54,497 nucleotides of DNA from Oceanivirga salmonicida (GTDB taxonomy: Bacteria > Fusobacteriota > Fusobacteriia > Fusobacteriales > Leptotrichiaceae), in the NCBI RefSeq assembly GCF_001517915.1, contig NZ_LOQI01000001.1, positions 1 to 54,497 on the forward strand. The letters run 5' to 3'. Below are positions 9,093 to 16,846 of this stretch, one piece after another. Numbering within the stretch: the first letter of the stretch is position 1; each line of letters starts with the position of its first letter. A model generated the notes under the pieces. The model was not told the DNA's origin. It saw only the letters and a program-made list of their open reading frames with translations, and searched no databases. The position numbers were made by a program, and so were the translations under genes.

Positions 9093-9716
9093 TTATTTTG
9101 TCCCAAATATTCTATCTCCTGCATCTCCTAGTCCAGGGTATATGTATTTATTTTCATTTAACCCTTTATCTATTGCAGCAATGTATAATGAAATATCTGG
9201 ATGTTTTTTACTTAATTCTTCTATACCTTCTGGAGCTGCTATTATTGACATAACAGTAATATTAGTTACCCCTAATTTTTTTAAGTAGTCTATGGTATAT
9301 ATTACAGAACCACCAGTTGCTAACATAGGATCTGTTACTATAACTTTACTTTCTACAACATTAGTAGGCATTTTTGCATAATAGTAAACAGGTTTAAAAG
9401 TTTGTTCATTTCTATAAACTCCTAAATGTCCAACTTTTGCTGTTGGAATTACTGCTAACATAGCATCTACCATACCTAATCCTGCTCTTAAAATTGGAAC
9501 TATAGTTACAGGTTCATCTAATACTTTTGTTGTTGTCTTCATTATAGGCGTTTCAACTTCAACTTCTTTTGTTTTCAAATCTTTTGTTGCCTCGTATATC
9601 ATAAGTGAAGCAATTTCATTTAGACTTTCTCTAAAACTTTTAGTGTCTGTCTCTTTGTTTCTTAAAATTGTTAGTTTATGTTGAATCAACGGATGATTAA
9701 ATTCAAATATTTCCAT
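9093..9716 (-). CDS. upp: Uracil phosphoribosyltransferase
   Basis: Pyrimidine salvage enzyme: uracil plus PRPP gives UMP. Full length at 207 aa. Motifs are [21 protein letters not shown] at the N-terminus, [15 protein letters not shown] around 72-86 and the PRPP loop [12 protein letters not shown] near 127-138. GGAGG precedes the start. Only 19 nt separate it from the rpmE terminator hairpin. I see no separate promoter there, so its expression may depend on readthrough from rpmE or on a promoter inside rpmE. Confidence 0.96.
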   Translation of the reverse strand: MEIFEFNHPLIQHKLTILRNKETDTKSFRESLNEIASLMIYEATKDLKTKEVEVETPIMKTTTKVLDEPVTIVPILRAGLGMVDAMLAVIPTAKVGHLGVYRNEQTFKPVYYYAKMPTNVVESKVIVTDPMLATGGSVIYTIDYLKKLGVTNITVMSIIAAPEGIEELSKKHPDISLYIAAIDKGLNENKYIYPGLGDAGDRIFGTK

Positions 9717-9735
9717 ATTTCCTCCTTAATTTTTC

Positions 9736-9762
9736 AAAAAAAAGCAGAGCAAAAAACTCTGC
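9736..9762 (-). terminator. Terminator after rpmE
   Basis: The minus strand has GCAGAG-TTTTTTG-CTCTGC followed by eight T (stem 9744-9749 and 9757-9762). This is a classical intrinsic terminator, but with a short 6-bp stem. It sits only 19 nt before the upp start codon and may act as a partial terminator. Confidence 0.85.
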
Positions 9763-9765
9763 AAA

Positions 9766-10005
9766 TTATAAATTGTATTTTTTCTTAAATTTATCAACTC
9801 TTCCAGTTTCATCAACAAATTTTGATTTTCCTGTATAGAACGGATGTGAAGTTGAGCTTATAGCCACTTTTATTACTGGATACTCAACGCCTTCAAATGT
9901 TTCAGTCTCTCTAGTATTTTTAGTAGACTTACCTAAAAATTTTTCTCCATTACTTGTGTCTTCAAATACAACTAATCTGTATTCAGGGTGTAATCCTTTT
10001 TTCAT
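9766..10005 (-). CDS. rpmE: 50S ribosomal protein L31, type B (zinc-free)
   Basis: A 79-aa ribosomal protein with the type B start [20 protein letters not shown] and the conserved [20 protein letters not shown]. There is no cysteine at all, so this is the C-minus paralogue that needs no zinc. Many bacteria keep both forms and switch under zinc limitation; only this one is visible here. The start has AAGGAGTCGG just upstream. It has its own promoter and terminator. Confidence 0.95.
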   Translation of the reverse strand: MKKGLHPEYRLVVFEDTSNGEKFLGKSTKNTRETETFEGVEYPVIKVAISSTSHPFYTGKSKFVDETGRVDKFKKKYNL

Positions 10006-10039
10006 TTGCCGACTCCTTTCCTTATCATATTATCGATAT

Positions 10040-10083
10040 ATAATACCACATTTTAGTGGTCTTTGTAAATAGTTTTTACAAAG
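10040..10083 (-). promoter_or_regulatory. rpmE promoter with two inverted repeats
   Basis: Minus-strand -35 TTTACA (10064-10069), 18-nt spacer, -10 TATTAT (10040-10045), preceded by TGG. A 9-bp inverted repeat CTTTGTAAA/TTTACAAAG (10061-10083, 5-nt loop) covers the -35. A second, ACCAC/GTGGT (10045-10060), fills the spacer. On the plus strand the first repeat is followed by T6. It may double as a plus-direction or opposing terminator behind the DMT gene, or the repeats may be operators. Confidence 0.6.
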
Positions 10084-10092
10084 TTTTTTATT

Positions 10093-10965
10093 TTAATTTT
10101 TTACTTCATTTTTAAAATTAACTAATATTGTTGATAAAATTATAAAAAATCCTCCTACTATTAAATTTTTACTTAATAATTCTATGCCTAAAATAACAGA
10201 AAAGATACTTGCAAAAAATGCCTCTAATGACATTATTATTCCAGCACTCATAGCATCTGTATATTTTTGTGCATATGTTTGTAAAAAATAACATAAACTT
10301 GTACTAAATAGTCCTAAAAATAATATTGGTTTTATTCCAGATCTTATATCTACACTAGTATAACTTTCATTACTTACTATCAATACTAATCCTGATATTA
10401 AAAAAGTAAAAAATATTTGCAAAAAATTTATTTTTATAGGGTCTGTTATCTTAGTAATTCTATCTAAAAAAGATATTTGTAACGCAAAGAAAAAAGCAGA
10501 TAACAACGCTAATAAATCTCCTATTTTTAAAACAAAACCTCCATTTTTAAAATTTAAAATACCTACTCCTATAAGGCACATAAAGCATAACATAAAAATT
10601 TTAATACTTGGTCTTTTTTTATTCATTATCCATGTTATAAAGGGTATCATAATTACATTAGTTGCTGTAAAAAACGCAACATTTGATAAGTTAGTATGAC
10701 TTTGACCTATTGTCTGCATAAAAAATGCTATATATATCAATATCCCTGATGAAAATCCAAATAAAATTTCTTCCTTATTTATAGTTAATATCTTTTTAAA
10801 AAATATTAAAAACAAAGTAATTGTTGCTATAAAAAATCTTGTTGTTATAATAAGATTGGTATTCCAATTTGCCTTTTGTAAATATTCAACTGCTACGAAT
10901 CCACCGCCCCATACTATTACAACTATTAATAATAATAAATTATAATTTGATGCTTTACTTTTCAT
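10093..10965 (-). CDS. EamA/DMT-superfamily transporter
   Basis: A 290-aa inner-membrane protein with ten predicted transmembrane segments arranged as two EamA repeats (about 1-145 and 150-290). The N-terminal WGGGFVAVEYLQKANWN and TTRFFIATITLFLIFF are typical of the family. Members export amino acids, nucleosides or other metabolites; the substrate cannot be read from sequence. It follows the small 55-aa membrane gene by 44 nt and is probably in the same transcript. SD AGGA is weak with a 9-nt spacing. Confidence 0.85.
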   Translation of the reverse strand: MKSKASNYNLLLLIVVIVWGGGFVAVEYLQKANWNTNLIITTRFFIATITLFLIFFKKILTINKEEILFGFSSGILIYIAFFMQTIGQSHTNLSNVAFFTATNVIMIPFITWIMNKKRPSIKIFMLCFMCLIGVGILNFKNGGFVLKIGDLLALLSAFFFALQISFLDRITKITDPIKINFLQIFFTFLISGLVLIVSNESYTSVDIRSGIKPILFLGLFSTSLCYFLQTYAQKYTDAMSAGIIMSLEAFFASIFSVILGIELLSKNLIVGGFFIILSTILVNFKNEVKN

Positions 10966-11009
10966 TTATTTTTTTCCTATCTATGTACTAAGTTTATATA
11001 GTAATGTTC

Positions 11010-11177
11010 TTAACCTTTTAGTGCATTTAAACACCATGCGATAACAAAGAAACCAATTCCAGTAACTATTGGAGGTAATATTACTTTTGGCGAATTAAAT
11101 CCACCCAAATAAATCATAACTACTCCTAACACTACCAATAAAATTGATGTTATTGTCAAAACTTGATTTTTTTCCAT
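11010..11177 (-). CDS. Small two-helix membrane protein, 55 aa
   Basis: An unlisted short ORF: ATG at 11177, TAA at 11010, preceded by GAAAGGAATAAAA. The translation begins MEKNQVLTITSILLVVLGVV and ends AWCLNALKG. Two hydrophobic stretches (about 6-24 and 34-50) flank a Gly/Pro loop, so it is probably an inner-membrane hairpin with both ends inside. I do not recognise a family. It lies directly upstream of the DMT transporter and could be a companion subunit or an unrelated small protein. The RBS quality and codon use make it likely to be real. Confidence 0.65.
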   Translation of the reverse strand: MEKNQVLTITSILLVVLGVVMIYLGGFNSPKVILPPIVTGIGFFVIAWCLNALKG

Positions 11178-11204
11178 TTTTATTCCTTTCTAAAAATAAT
11201 ACTG

Positions 11205-11280
11205 TAAGATATACAGTACTTTTTTTACATATTATTTTATTAAGTCCATATCACCTTTAATATAATAAAGATTGTGATAT
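11205..11280. promoter_or_regulatory. Two inverted repeats upstream of the 55-aa gene
   Basis: The plus strand has TACTGTA-AGATA-TACAGTA (about 11211-11219 on each side of the loop) followed by a T-run. It also has a bulged 12-bp stem: ATATCACCTTTA at 11248-11259 pairs with TAAAG-ATT-GTGATAT up to 11280. Both lie in the 241-nt gap between the end of the liv operon and the 55-aa gene. The rest of this gap is plain AT-rich sequence. The dyads may be operators or 3'-end structures of the liv transcript. Confidence 0.4.
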
Positions 11281-11418
11281 CGCTTATTAATTATACAATA
11301 TTCCAACAATTTTATTCAACCATTATTTAATATAATTAATTTATTCTCTAATGAAACTTTTATTTGAAGTGTAAAAATAAAATTTTTTTAATAGCTTTTA
11401 TGATATTATTTTATATTT

Positions 11419-12126
11419 TTAAGAACCTAAATATGCTTTTTTTATACTCTTATTATTTAATAATTCTTTACCTGTTCCATCAAGTACTATTTCTCCAGTT
11501 TCTAAAACATATGCTCTATCTGCTATTGATAATGCTTGATTTGCATTTTGTTCAACTAATAAAACAGTAACTCCATCTTCATTTATTTTTTTTATTATAT
11601 TAAATATTTCTTGAACTAATAAAGGTGCTAATCCCATAGATGGCTCATCTAAAAGTAATATTTCAGGTTCTGACATAAGCGATCTTGCGATTGCCAACAT
11701 TTGTTGTTCTCCACCACTCATAGTTCCTGCTAATTGATTTTTTCTCTCTTTTAATTTAGGAAATAATTTAAACATTTTAGAAATGTTTTTTTTCATTTTT
11801 TCTCTATCTAATATATATCCACCCATTTCTAGATTTTCTAATACTGTTAAATCTGTAAAAATTCTTCTACCTTCAGGTGTATGTGCCATACCCATTTTTA
11901 CTAAATTATATGGTTTTTCTTTTAAAATATCTAATCCTTTAAAAGAAATTTCACCTGATTTTGCTTGAATTAATCCTGATACAGTATGTAATATAGTAGT
12001 TTTTCCTGCTCCATTCGCTCCTATTAATGCTACTATTTCTCCTTTTTTTATTTCAAAAAACACATTTTTTATGGCATGTATAGAGCCATAATATACATTT
12101 AATGCTTCTACGTCTAATAATTTCAT
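11419..12126 (-). CDS. livF: Branched-chain amino acid ABC transporter ATPase LivF
   Basis: Second ATPase of the HAAT-type leucine/isoleucine/valine importer (235 aa, typical). Walker A GANGAGKTT near 36-44, signature MSGGEQQM, Walker B LLLDEPSMGLAPL and switch His replaced by Gln in LLVEQNANQAL, which is the normal LivF signature. It is the last gene of the five-gene operon, 1 nt after livG. Confidence 0.95.
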   Translation of the reverse strand: MKLLDVEALNVYYGSIHAIKNVFFEIKKGEIVALIGANGAGKTTILHTVSGLIQAKSGEISFKGLDILKEKPYNLVKMGMAHTPEGRRIFTDLTVLENLEMGGYILDREKMKKNISKMFKLFPKLKERKNQLAGTMSGGEQQMLAIARSLMSEPEILLLDEPSMGLAPLLVQEIFNIIKKINEDGVTVLLVEQNANQALSIADRAYVLETGEIVLDGTGKELLNNKSIKKAYLGS

Positions 12127-12127
12127 T

Positions 12128-12886
12128 TTATTCTCCTAAATATGCCGCTATTACTTCTTCATTATCTTGAATTTGCTTAGGATTACCACCTGCAATTAAT
12201 TTTCCAAAATTAAGAACATATAACTTTTCACATATTCCCATAACTAATTCCATGTCATGTTCTATAAGTAATATTGCCAAATCAAATTTTTCTCTAATTA
12301 TAGATATAATCTCCATAAGCTCATTTGTTTCCTGTGGATTCATACCAGCTGCTGGTTCATCTAATAATAGTAAACTTGGATTGGTTGCTAATGCTCTTGC
12401 AATTTCTAATTTTCTTTGCTGACCATATGACAAATTATCCGCATTATAATCTGCCAAGTCTTGTAAATCAAATATTTCAAGTAACTTCATAGCCTTTTTT
12501 GTTATTTTTTGTTCCATTTCTCTAAATTTTTTAGTTCGTAATATTGCATCAAAGCTAGTATATTCTATTTCATTTGTATAAGCCACTTTAACATTTTCAA
12601 TTACACTCATACTTTTAAATAATCTAATATTTTGAAAAGTTCTTGATACACCTAATGCAACTATTTTGTGAGTATCTAATTTTGATATTTCATTTCCTGT
12701 AACATATATTTCACCATCAGTTGGTTTATATACACCAGTTAAAAGATTAAATACAGTAGTTTTTCCTGCACCATTTGGTCCTATAAGTCCTACTAATTCA
12801 TTCTCATGTATCTCTATATTTAGGTTTTGTACTGCTTGTAATCCACCAAAACTAATCCCCAAATTCTTCGTTTTTAATAATTCCAT
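12128..12886 (-). CDS. livG: Branched-chain amino acid ABC transporter ATPase LivG
   Basis: First ATPase of the Liv importer, 252 aa. Walker A GPNGAGKTT (about 36-44), the LivG-type signature LSYGQQRKLEIARAL, Walker B LLLDEPAAGMNP and LLIEHDMELVMGI with the switch His. Its start lies 35 nt inside the livM reading frame, so the two are coupled. It pairs with LivF as the ATPase heterodimer. Confidence 0.95.
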   Translation of the reverse strand: MELLKTKNLGISFGGLQAVQNLNIEIHENELVGLIGPNGAGKTTVFNLLTGVYKPTDGEIYVTGNEISKLDTHKIVALGVSRTFQNIRLFKSMSVIENVKVAYTNEIEYTSFDAILRTKKFREMEQKITKKAMKLLEIFDLQDLADYNADNLSYGQQRKLEIARALATNPSLLLLDEPAAGMNPQETNELMEIISIIREKFDLAILLIEHDMELVMGICEKLYVLNFGKLIAGGNPKQIQDNEEVIAAYLGE

Positions 12887-13850
12887 TTTTTATTATTTCC
12901 TTTACTTTATTCATAATAGTACCTATTCCAATTTCTTTTGTTCCTAATAAGCCTTTTGGTCTAAATAGCATTATCATTATTAAAATTACTGCATAAATAA
13001 GCATTCTATATTCTGAAACTTGTCTTAAAACTTCATTTATTACTGTTATAAAACTAGCAGAAAATACTGCTCCCGTTATACTTCCTATACCACCAAATAC
13101 TACCATTACCAATATTTCAATTGAGAATATGAAAGAAAATTTTTCTGGCGATATTATACCCAAGTTATGTGCAAATAATGCTCCACCTACTCCTGCAAAA
13201 AATGCTGAAACAAAAAATCCATAAGTTTTCATTTTATTAATATTAATACCCACATTTTCTGCTGCTATCTCATTTTCTCTTATAGATACCATATCTCTTC
13301 CAAATTTAGAAATACCTATTAAAATTACTACTACTATTGTTATTACTGCAAATACATATGTTATAGTAAAATTAGTATAATTAGGTATGCTTTTAAACCC
13401 TGATGCTCCACCTAAAAACGCTATATTTTGTATCACATATTTTATTATTTCTCCAAATGCAAGTGTTATTATAGCAAGATAATCTCCCCTAAATCTTTGT
13501 GCTATTTTAGATAATAATATACCCACTAAGCCAGAAACTATTCCTGCTATTATTATAATAAATGTGAATTTTATATTTTCATTTATATTTAATTTAATTA
13601 ATTCTCTTGAAAGCACTGCCGAAGTATATGCTCCTACTGCAATAAATCCCGCATGTCCTAAATTTAGTTGTCCTAATAATCCAACTGTAACACTTAAACT
13701 TACAGCAAATATCACATATATCAATATATTTATATATATTCCTGCCTTATAACTAAATATGCCTTCATTCATTATTGTAAGAAAAAGACCTGAGTAAATT
13801 AGTAAAGCAAAAAATGAGTTTTTAAAAAATTCTCTAAAATTAAACTTCAT
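12852..13850 (-). CDS. livM: Branched-chain amino acid ABC transporter permease LivM
   Basis: Inner-membrane permease of 332 aa with about nine membrane segments. Conserved parts are SVTVGLLGQLNLGHAGFIAVG (50-70), QRFRGDYLAIITLAFGEIIK (the ATPase-contacting loop) and GGIGSITGAVFSASFI near the C-terminus. The start shares its A with the livH stop (TAATG). The C-terminal 35 nt overlap livG. Confidence 0.95.
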   Translation of the reverse strand: MKFNFREFFKNSFFALLIYSGLFLTIMNEGIFSYKAGIYINILIYVIFAVSLSVTVGLLGQLNLGHAGFIAVGAYTSAVLSRELIKLNINENIKFTFIIIIAGIVSGLVGILLSKIAQRFRGDYLAIITLAFGEIIKYVIQNIAFLGGASGFKSIPNYTNFTITYVFAVITIVVVILIGISKFGRDMVSIRENEIAAENVGININKMKTYGFFVSAFFAGVGGALFAHNLGIISPEKFSFIFSIEILVMVVFGGIGSITGAVFSASFITVINEVLRQVSEYRMLIYAVILIMIMLFRPKGLLGTKEIGIGTIMNKVKEIIKNGIIKNEEFGD

Positions 13851-14746
13851 TATACCTTCTCCTTAATATTTTTACCAAATAATCCACTAGGTTTGAATAA
13901 CAATATGATTATAAGTAATAAAAACACTATAGGATTTGCCCAACTAGTCGATATATATGCCTTTATATAAGTTTCTATAAACCCTAATATATAACCTGCT
14001 GCCATAGCACCAGGAATACTTCCCATACCACCAAATACGGCTGCTATGAATGCCTTTAAACCTGGTAAAACTCCCATATATGGCTCTATTCTAGGATACA
14101 TTAAAGCATACATTACTCCACCTAATCCACCTAATGCTGCACCTATTGCAAAAGTTATTGAAATTGTTAAATTAGTATTTATTCCCATTAAAGTTGCTGC
14201 ACCACTATCTTGTGATACTGCTCTTGTTGCTTTTCCTAATTTAGTGTATTTGATAAATAAATTTAATATTATCATACAAATTAATGTTACACTTATAACA
14301 AAAACTGATAAATAACTCATACGATAACCCATTATATTTATACTCTCTGTTGTTTTTAAAAATTTAGGTACTAAATCTAATTTTATTATTTTAGGTGCTG
14401 CTCCAAATAGTATAAGCGCTAAACTTTCAAGTAAAAAACTCACTCCTATTGCAGTTATTAAAACCGACATTCTAGGTGCATTCCTAAGTGGCTTATATGC
14501 TAGTAAATCTATTACTATTCCTAATATTGCACAAAAAACTATAGCTATTACCATAGAAACTGTTACTGATAAGCCTTTTTGTGTCCCATAATAAGTTACA
14601 TATGCTCCTACCATAAGTAAATCTCCATGTGCAAAATTTATAAGTTTTACTATTCCATATACCATAGTATAACCTAAAGCGATTAATGCATATATACTTC
14701 CTATCTGCAATCCTATTATTGATTGATCTATTAAATTTTTTAACAT
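13850..14746 (-). CDS. livH: Branched-chain amino acid ABC transporter permease LivH
   Basis: Partner permease of LivM, about 298 aa. Family blocks are GLQIGSIYALIALGYTMVYG, KLINFAHGDLLMVGAY and VFGGMGSIPGAMAAGYILGF. A TTG 18 nt upstream is also in frame, but ATG 14746 (MLKNLIDQ) is the better start, with GGAGAATAGG upstream. The RBS lies in the last codons of livK. Confidence 0.94.
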   Translation of the reverse strand: MLKNLIDQSIIGLQIGSIYALIALGYTMVYGIVKLINFAHGDLLMVGAYVTYYGTQKGLSVTVSMVIAIVFCAILGIVIDLLAYKPLRNAPRMSVLITAIGVSFLLESLALILFGAAPKIIKLDLVPKFLKTTESINIMGYRMSYLSVFVISVTLICMIILNLFIKYTKLGKATRAVSQDSGAATLMGINTNLTISITFAIGAALGGLGGVMYALMYPRIEPYMGVLPGLKAFIAAVFGGMGSIPGAMAAGYILGFIETYIKAYISTSWANPIVFLLLIIILLFKPSGLFGKNIKEKV

Positions 14747-14753
14747 TCTATTC

Positions 14754-15860
14754 CTATTCTCCAAATTTTTCTTTTAACAAAACTTTTCCGTCTTTTACTT
14801 CTACAAACAACACATCTTTTTTAGGATTTCTATTTTCATCAAATACTATATGACCTGTAATTAATTCTAAATCTGTAGATTTAATTGCTTCTTTTAAATC
14901 TCCACCCTTTGAAACTGCATCAACTAAAACTGTTGCTGCATCATAACCAAGTGCTGCAAATATATTAGGTAATTTATCATATTTTTCTTTATACTCTTTT
15001 ATAAAATTAATATTAGCTTCCGAATTATCTGTATGAACAAATTGTGATGCAAATATTGAACCTTCTGCTACTTTTGCAAAATTAGTCTGTATTCCATCCC
15101 AACCATCTGCTCCATAAAAGTTAGCATCTAAACCAACTTCTCTAGCTTGAGATAATATTAATCCAACTGTATTGTAATAATCTGGTATAAATACTGTATC
15201 TATTCCTTTATTTTTTATATCTGTTAAAATACTCTTAAAATCTTTATCTTCTTTTGTATATTTAGCTTCAGTAACTTCTAAACCTTGTTTTTTTGATTCT
15301 TCAATAAATGCTTTTACTACACCAGTTGAATAATCACTAGAACTATTAGTTAATATTGCAACTTTCGAAACATTTGATTTTTTCATATATTTAGCAATAA
15401 TTTCTCCTTGATAAGGATCTGTAAATGTAATTCTAAATACTTGATCTTTATTTTCAGTTGCTGCCATTGATGTTGCCGCTGGTGTTATCATAGGAATTTT
15501 AGCTCTTTGTGCTAATTCTGCTATTGCTAATGTATTAGAAGACGTTGCTTCTCCTATTATAATATCTACATTATTAGAAACCATTTGTTTAAATATATTA
15601 ACATTTTCTTGTATATCTCCCTTAGAATCTACATAATCCATTTCAAAGGTTTTCCCTGCTATACCACCATTTACATTTATTTTATCTATTTTTAATTTTA
15701 TTCCCTCTTTAATACTTTCACCATACTGTGCAAAATCACCCGTTAACGGTAATGGTACTCCAACCTTTACTACTGAATCATCTTTTTCCATATTTTTACT
15801 TTCACCACAACTAAATATTAATGATGATAGTAAAACTAACATTGTTAAAGTTTTTTTCAT
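14754..15860 (-). CDS. livK: Branched-chain amino acid ABC transporter binding lipoprotein
   Basis: Periplasmic binding protein of the HAAT class (368 aa), first gene of the liv operon. The N-terminus MKKTLTMLVLLSSLIFSCGE has a lipobox LIFSC, so it is a lipoprotein rather than a free periplasmic protein. The mature part starts with VVKVGVPLPLTGDFAQYGES, followed by GEATSSNTLAIAELAQ (Peripla_BP_6) and DYYNTVGLILSQAREVG. AAAAGGAG precedes the start. Whether it binds Leu/Ile/Val or other amino acids or amides cannot be told from sequence. Confidence 0.9.
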   Translation of the reverse strand: MKKTLTMLVLLSSLIFSCGESKNMEKDDSVVKVGVPLPLTGDFAQYGESIKEGIKLKIDKINVNGGIAGKTFEMDYVDSKGDIQENVNIFKQMVSNNVDIIIGEATSSNTLAIAELAQRAKIPMITPAATSMAATENKDQVFRITFTDPYQGEIIAKYMKKSNVSKVAILTNSSSDYSTGVVKAFIEESKKQGLEVTEAKYTKEDKDFKSILTDIKNKGIDTVFIPDYYNTVGLILSQAREVGLDANFYGADGWDGIQTNFAKVAEGSIFASQFVHTDNSEANINFIKEYKEKYDKLPNIFAALGYDAATVLVDAVSKGGDLKEAIKSTDLELITGHIVFDENRNPKKDVLFVEVKDGKVLLKEKFGE

Positions 15861-15894
15861 TTTTATTTCTCCTTTTATATATATATCTATATTA

Positions 15895-15903
15895 AGTATA
15901 TCA
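15895..15903 (-). promoter_or_regulatory. liv operon promoter (extended -10)
   Basis: Minus-strand TGATATACT, an extended -10 (TATACT at 15895-15900), lies 35-43 nt before the livK start. The -35 is weak. The rest of the 278-nt gap up to 16138 is AT-rich and holds only the terminator of the next operon; I see no leader peptide or riboswitch. Confidence 0.5.
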
Positions 15904-16096
15904 TTTTAGTAAGCATTTTGTATAATATATTATATTAATATAAGTATTAGTATTATTAATGCTTGAATTTTAGATTTTTTTATTTAAAATCTTTATTTAT
16001 ATTCTATTATGATATATATAGCTATTTTTCATATCATTTAATTTATTTATAATTTAATTTAAATACTTTATTTTCTTTATTTATTTTAAAATATAT

Positions 16097-16127
16097 AAAA
16101 AGTGCCATAGAGTTTTTCTATAGCACT
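16097..16127 (-). terminator. Terminator after META lipoprotein gene
   Basis: The minus strand folds into an 11-bp stem (AGTGCTATAGA with TCTATGGCACT, one G-U pair; 16101-16111 and 16117-16127) followed by TTTTTATAT. It ends the GT2-smc-LDT-pgm transcript. Confidence 0.85.
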
Positions 16128-16138
16128 AATGTTATTTT

Positions 16139-16834
16139 TTATTTAACTTCTGTAAATTCTAATTTTTTCCCATTATTTTCTAAAATTAATTTACCATTTT
16201 CTAATTTTATTTTATTCTCACTAGAAAGCATTGCAATAAATTCTTTTTCAGATTCCATAAGTTTTTCTTCTCCAGCTATTAAAGTAGTAGCAAGATTTTC
16301 TGCCATAAACTTATTTCCACTTAATGTATATTTACCAAAGAATGTATTAACTCCACTTTTACCGGAAACATTACCATCTTTAAACTCAATATATACATTT
16401 TCATCTAATTTGAATTTTTTACCATCTAATTCAATGTTTGATATAAAAATTAATTTATTATTATCATTAGTTATAAATAATTTTTCTCCTTTATAAGAAT
16501 AACTATTACTTTCTTCTAATAATTTTAAATATAATTGCTCTAATTGCATTTCTTTTTCAGGCCCTGCCATTAAAGTTGTCGCAATTTCTCCAAATTTTAT
16601 TTTCCCATCTGTTAAAGTATAATCTCCAAAATAATTGTTCACAAAACTTTTACCTGCTACTTTTTCATTATCAAAAATGATAGTAACATTCTTATCAAGA
16701 ACATCTAATTTTTCATTATTATACTCTATTGTTTCTAATATCATTTCCTTATCTAGTTTTAAACTATCATTATTTTTCATATTAGAACAAGATACAACTG
16801 ATAAAAAAAGCATTATTTTAACTAATTTTTGCAT
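16139..16834 (-). CDS. Lipoprotein with two META/HslJ-like domains
   Basis: A 231-aa protein with lipobox SVVSC near residue 16, so predicted to be membrane-anchored. Two homologous halves follow: KVAGKSFVNNYFGDYTLTDG (about 55-75) with ATTLMAG, and NVSGKSGVNTFFGKYTLSGN (about 154-173) with ATTLIAG. The G-x-N-x-x-x-G-x-Y core and the ATT-x-MAG motif are those of META (HslJ) domains. HslJ is linked to novobiocin tolerance in E. coli, but the molecular role is unclear. It is last in the smc/LDT/pgm unit. Confidence 0.8.
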   Translation of the reverse strand: MQKLVKIMLFLSVVSCSNMKNNDSLKLDKEMILETIEYNNEKLDVLDKNVTIIFDNEKVAGKSFVNNYFGDYTLTDGKIKFGEIATTLMAGPEKEMQLEQLYLKLLEESNSYSYKGEKLFITNDNNKLIFISNIELDGKKFKLDENVYIEFKDGNVSGKSGVNTFFGKYTLSGNKFMAENLATTLIAGEEKLMESEKEFIAMLSSENKIKLENGKLILENNGKKLEFTEVK

Positions 16835-16846
16835 CTTTCTCCCCCA

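Noticed and set aside
15861-16138. Leader peptide or riboswitch for the branched-chain amino acid operon
   Set aside because: No Leu/Ile/Val-rich short ORF, T-box or other conserved leader is visible; only an extended -10 and AT-rich DNA.
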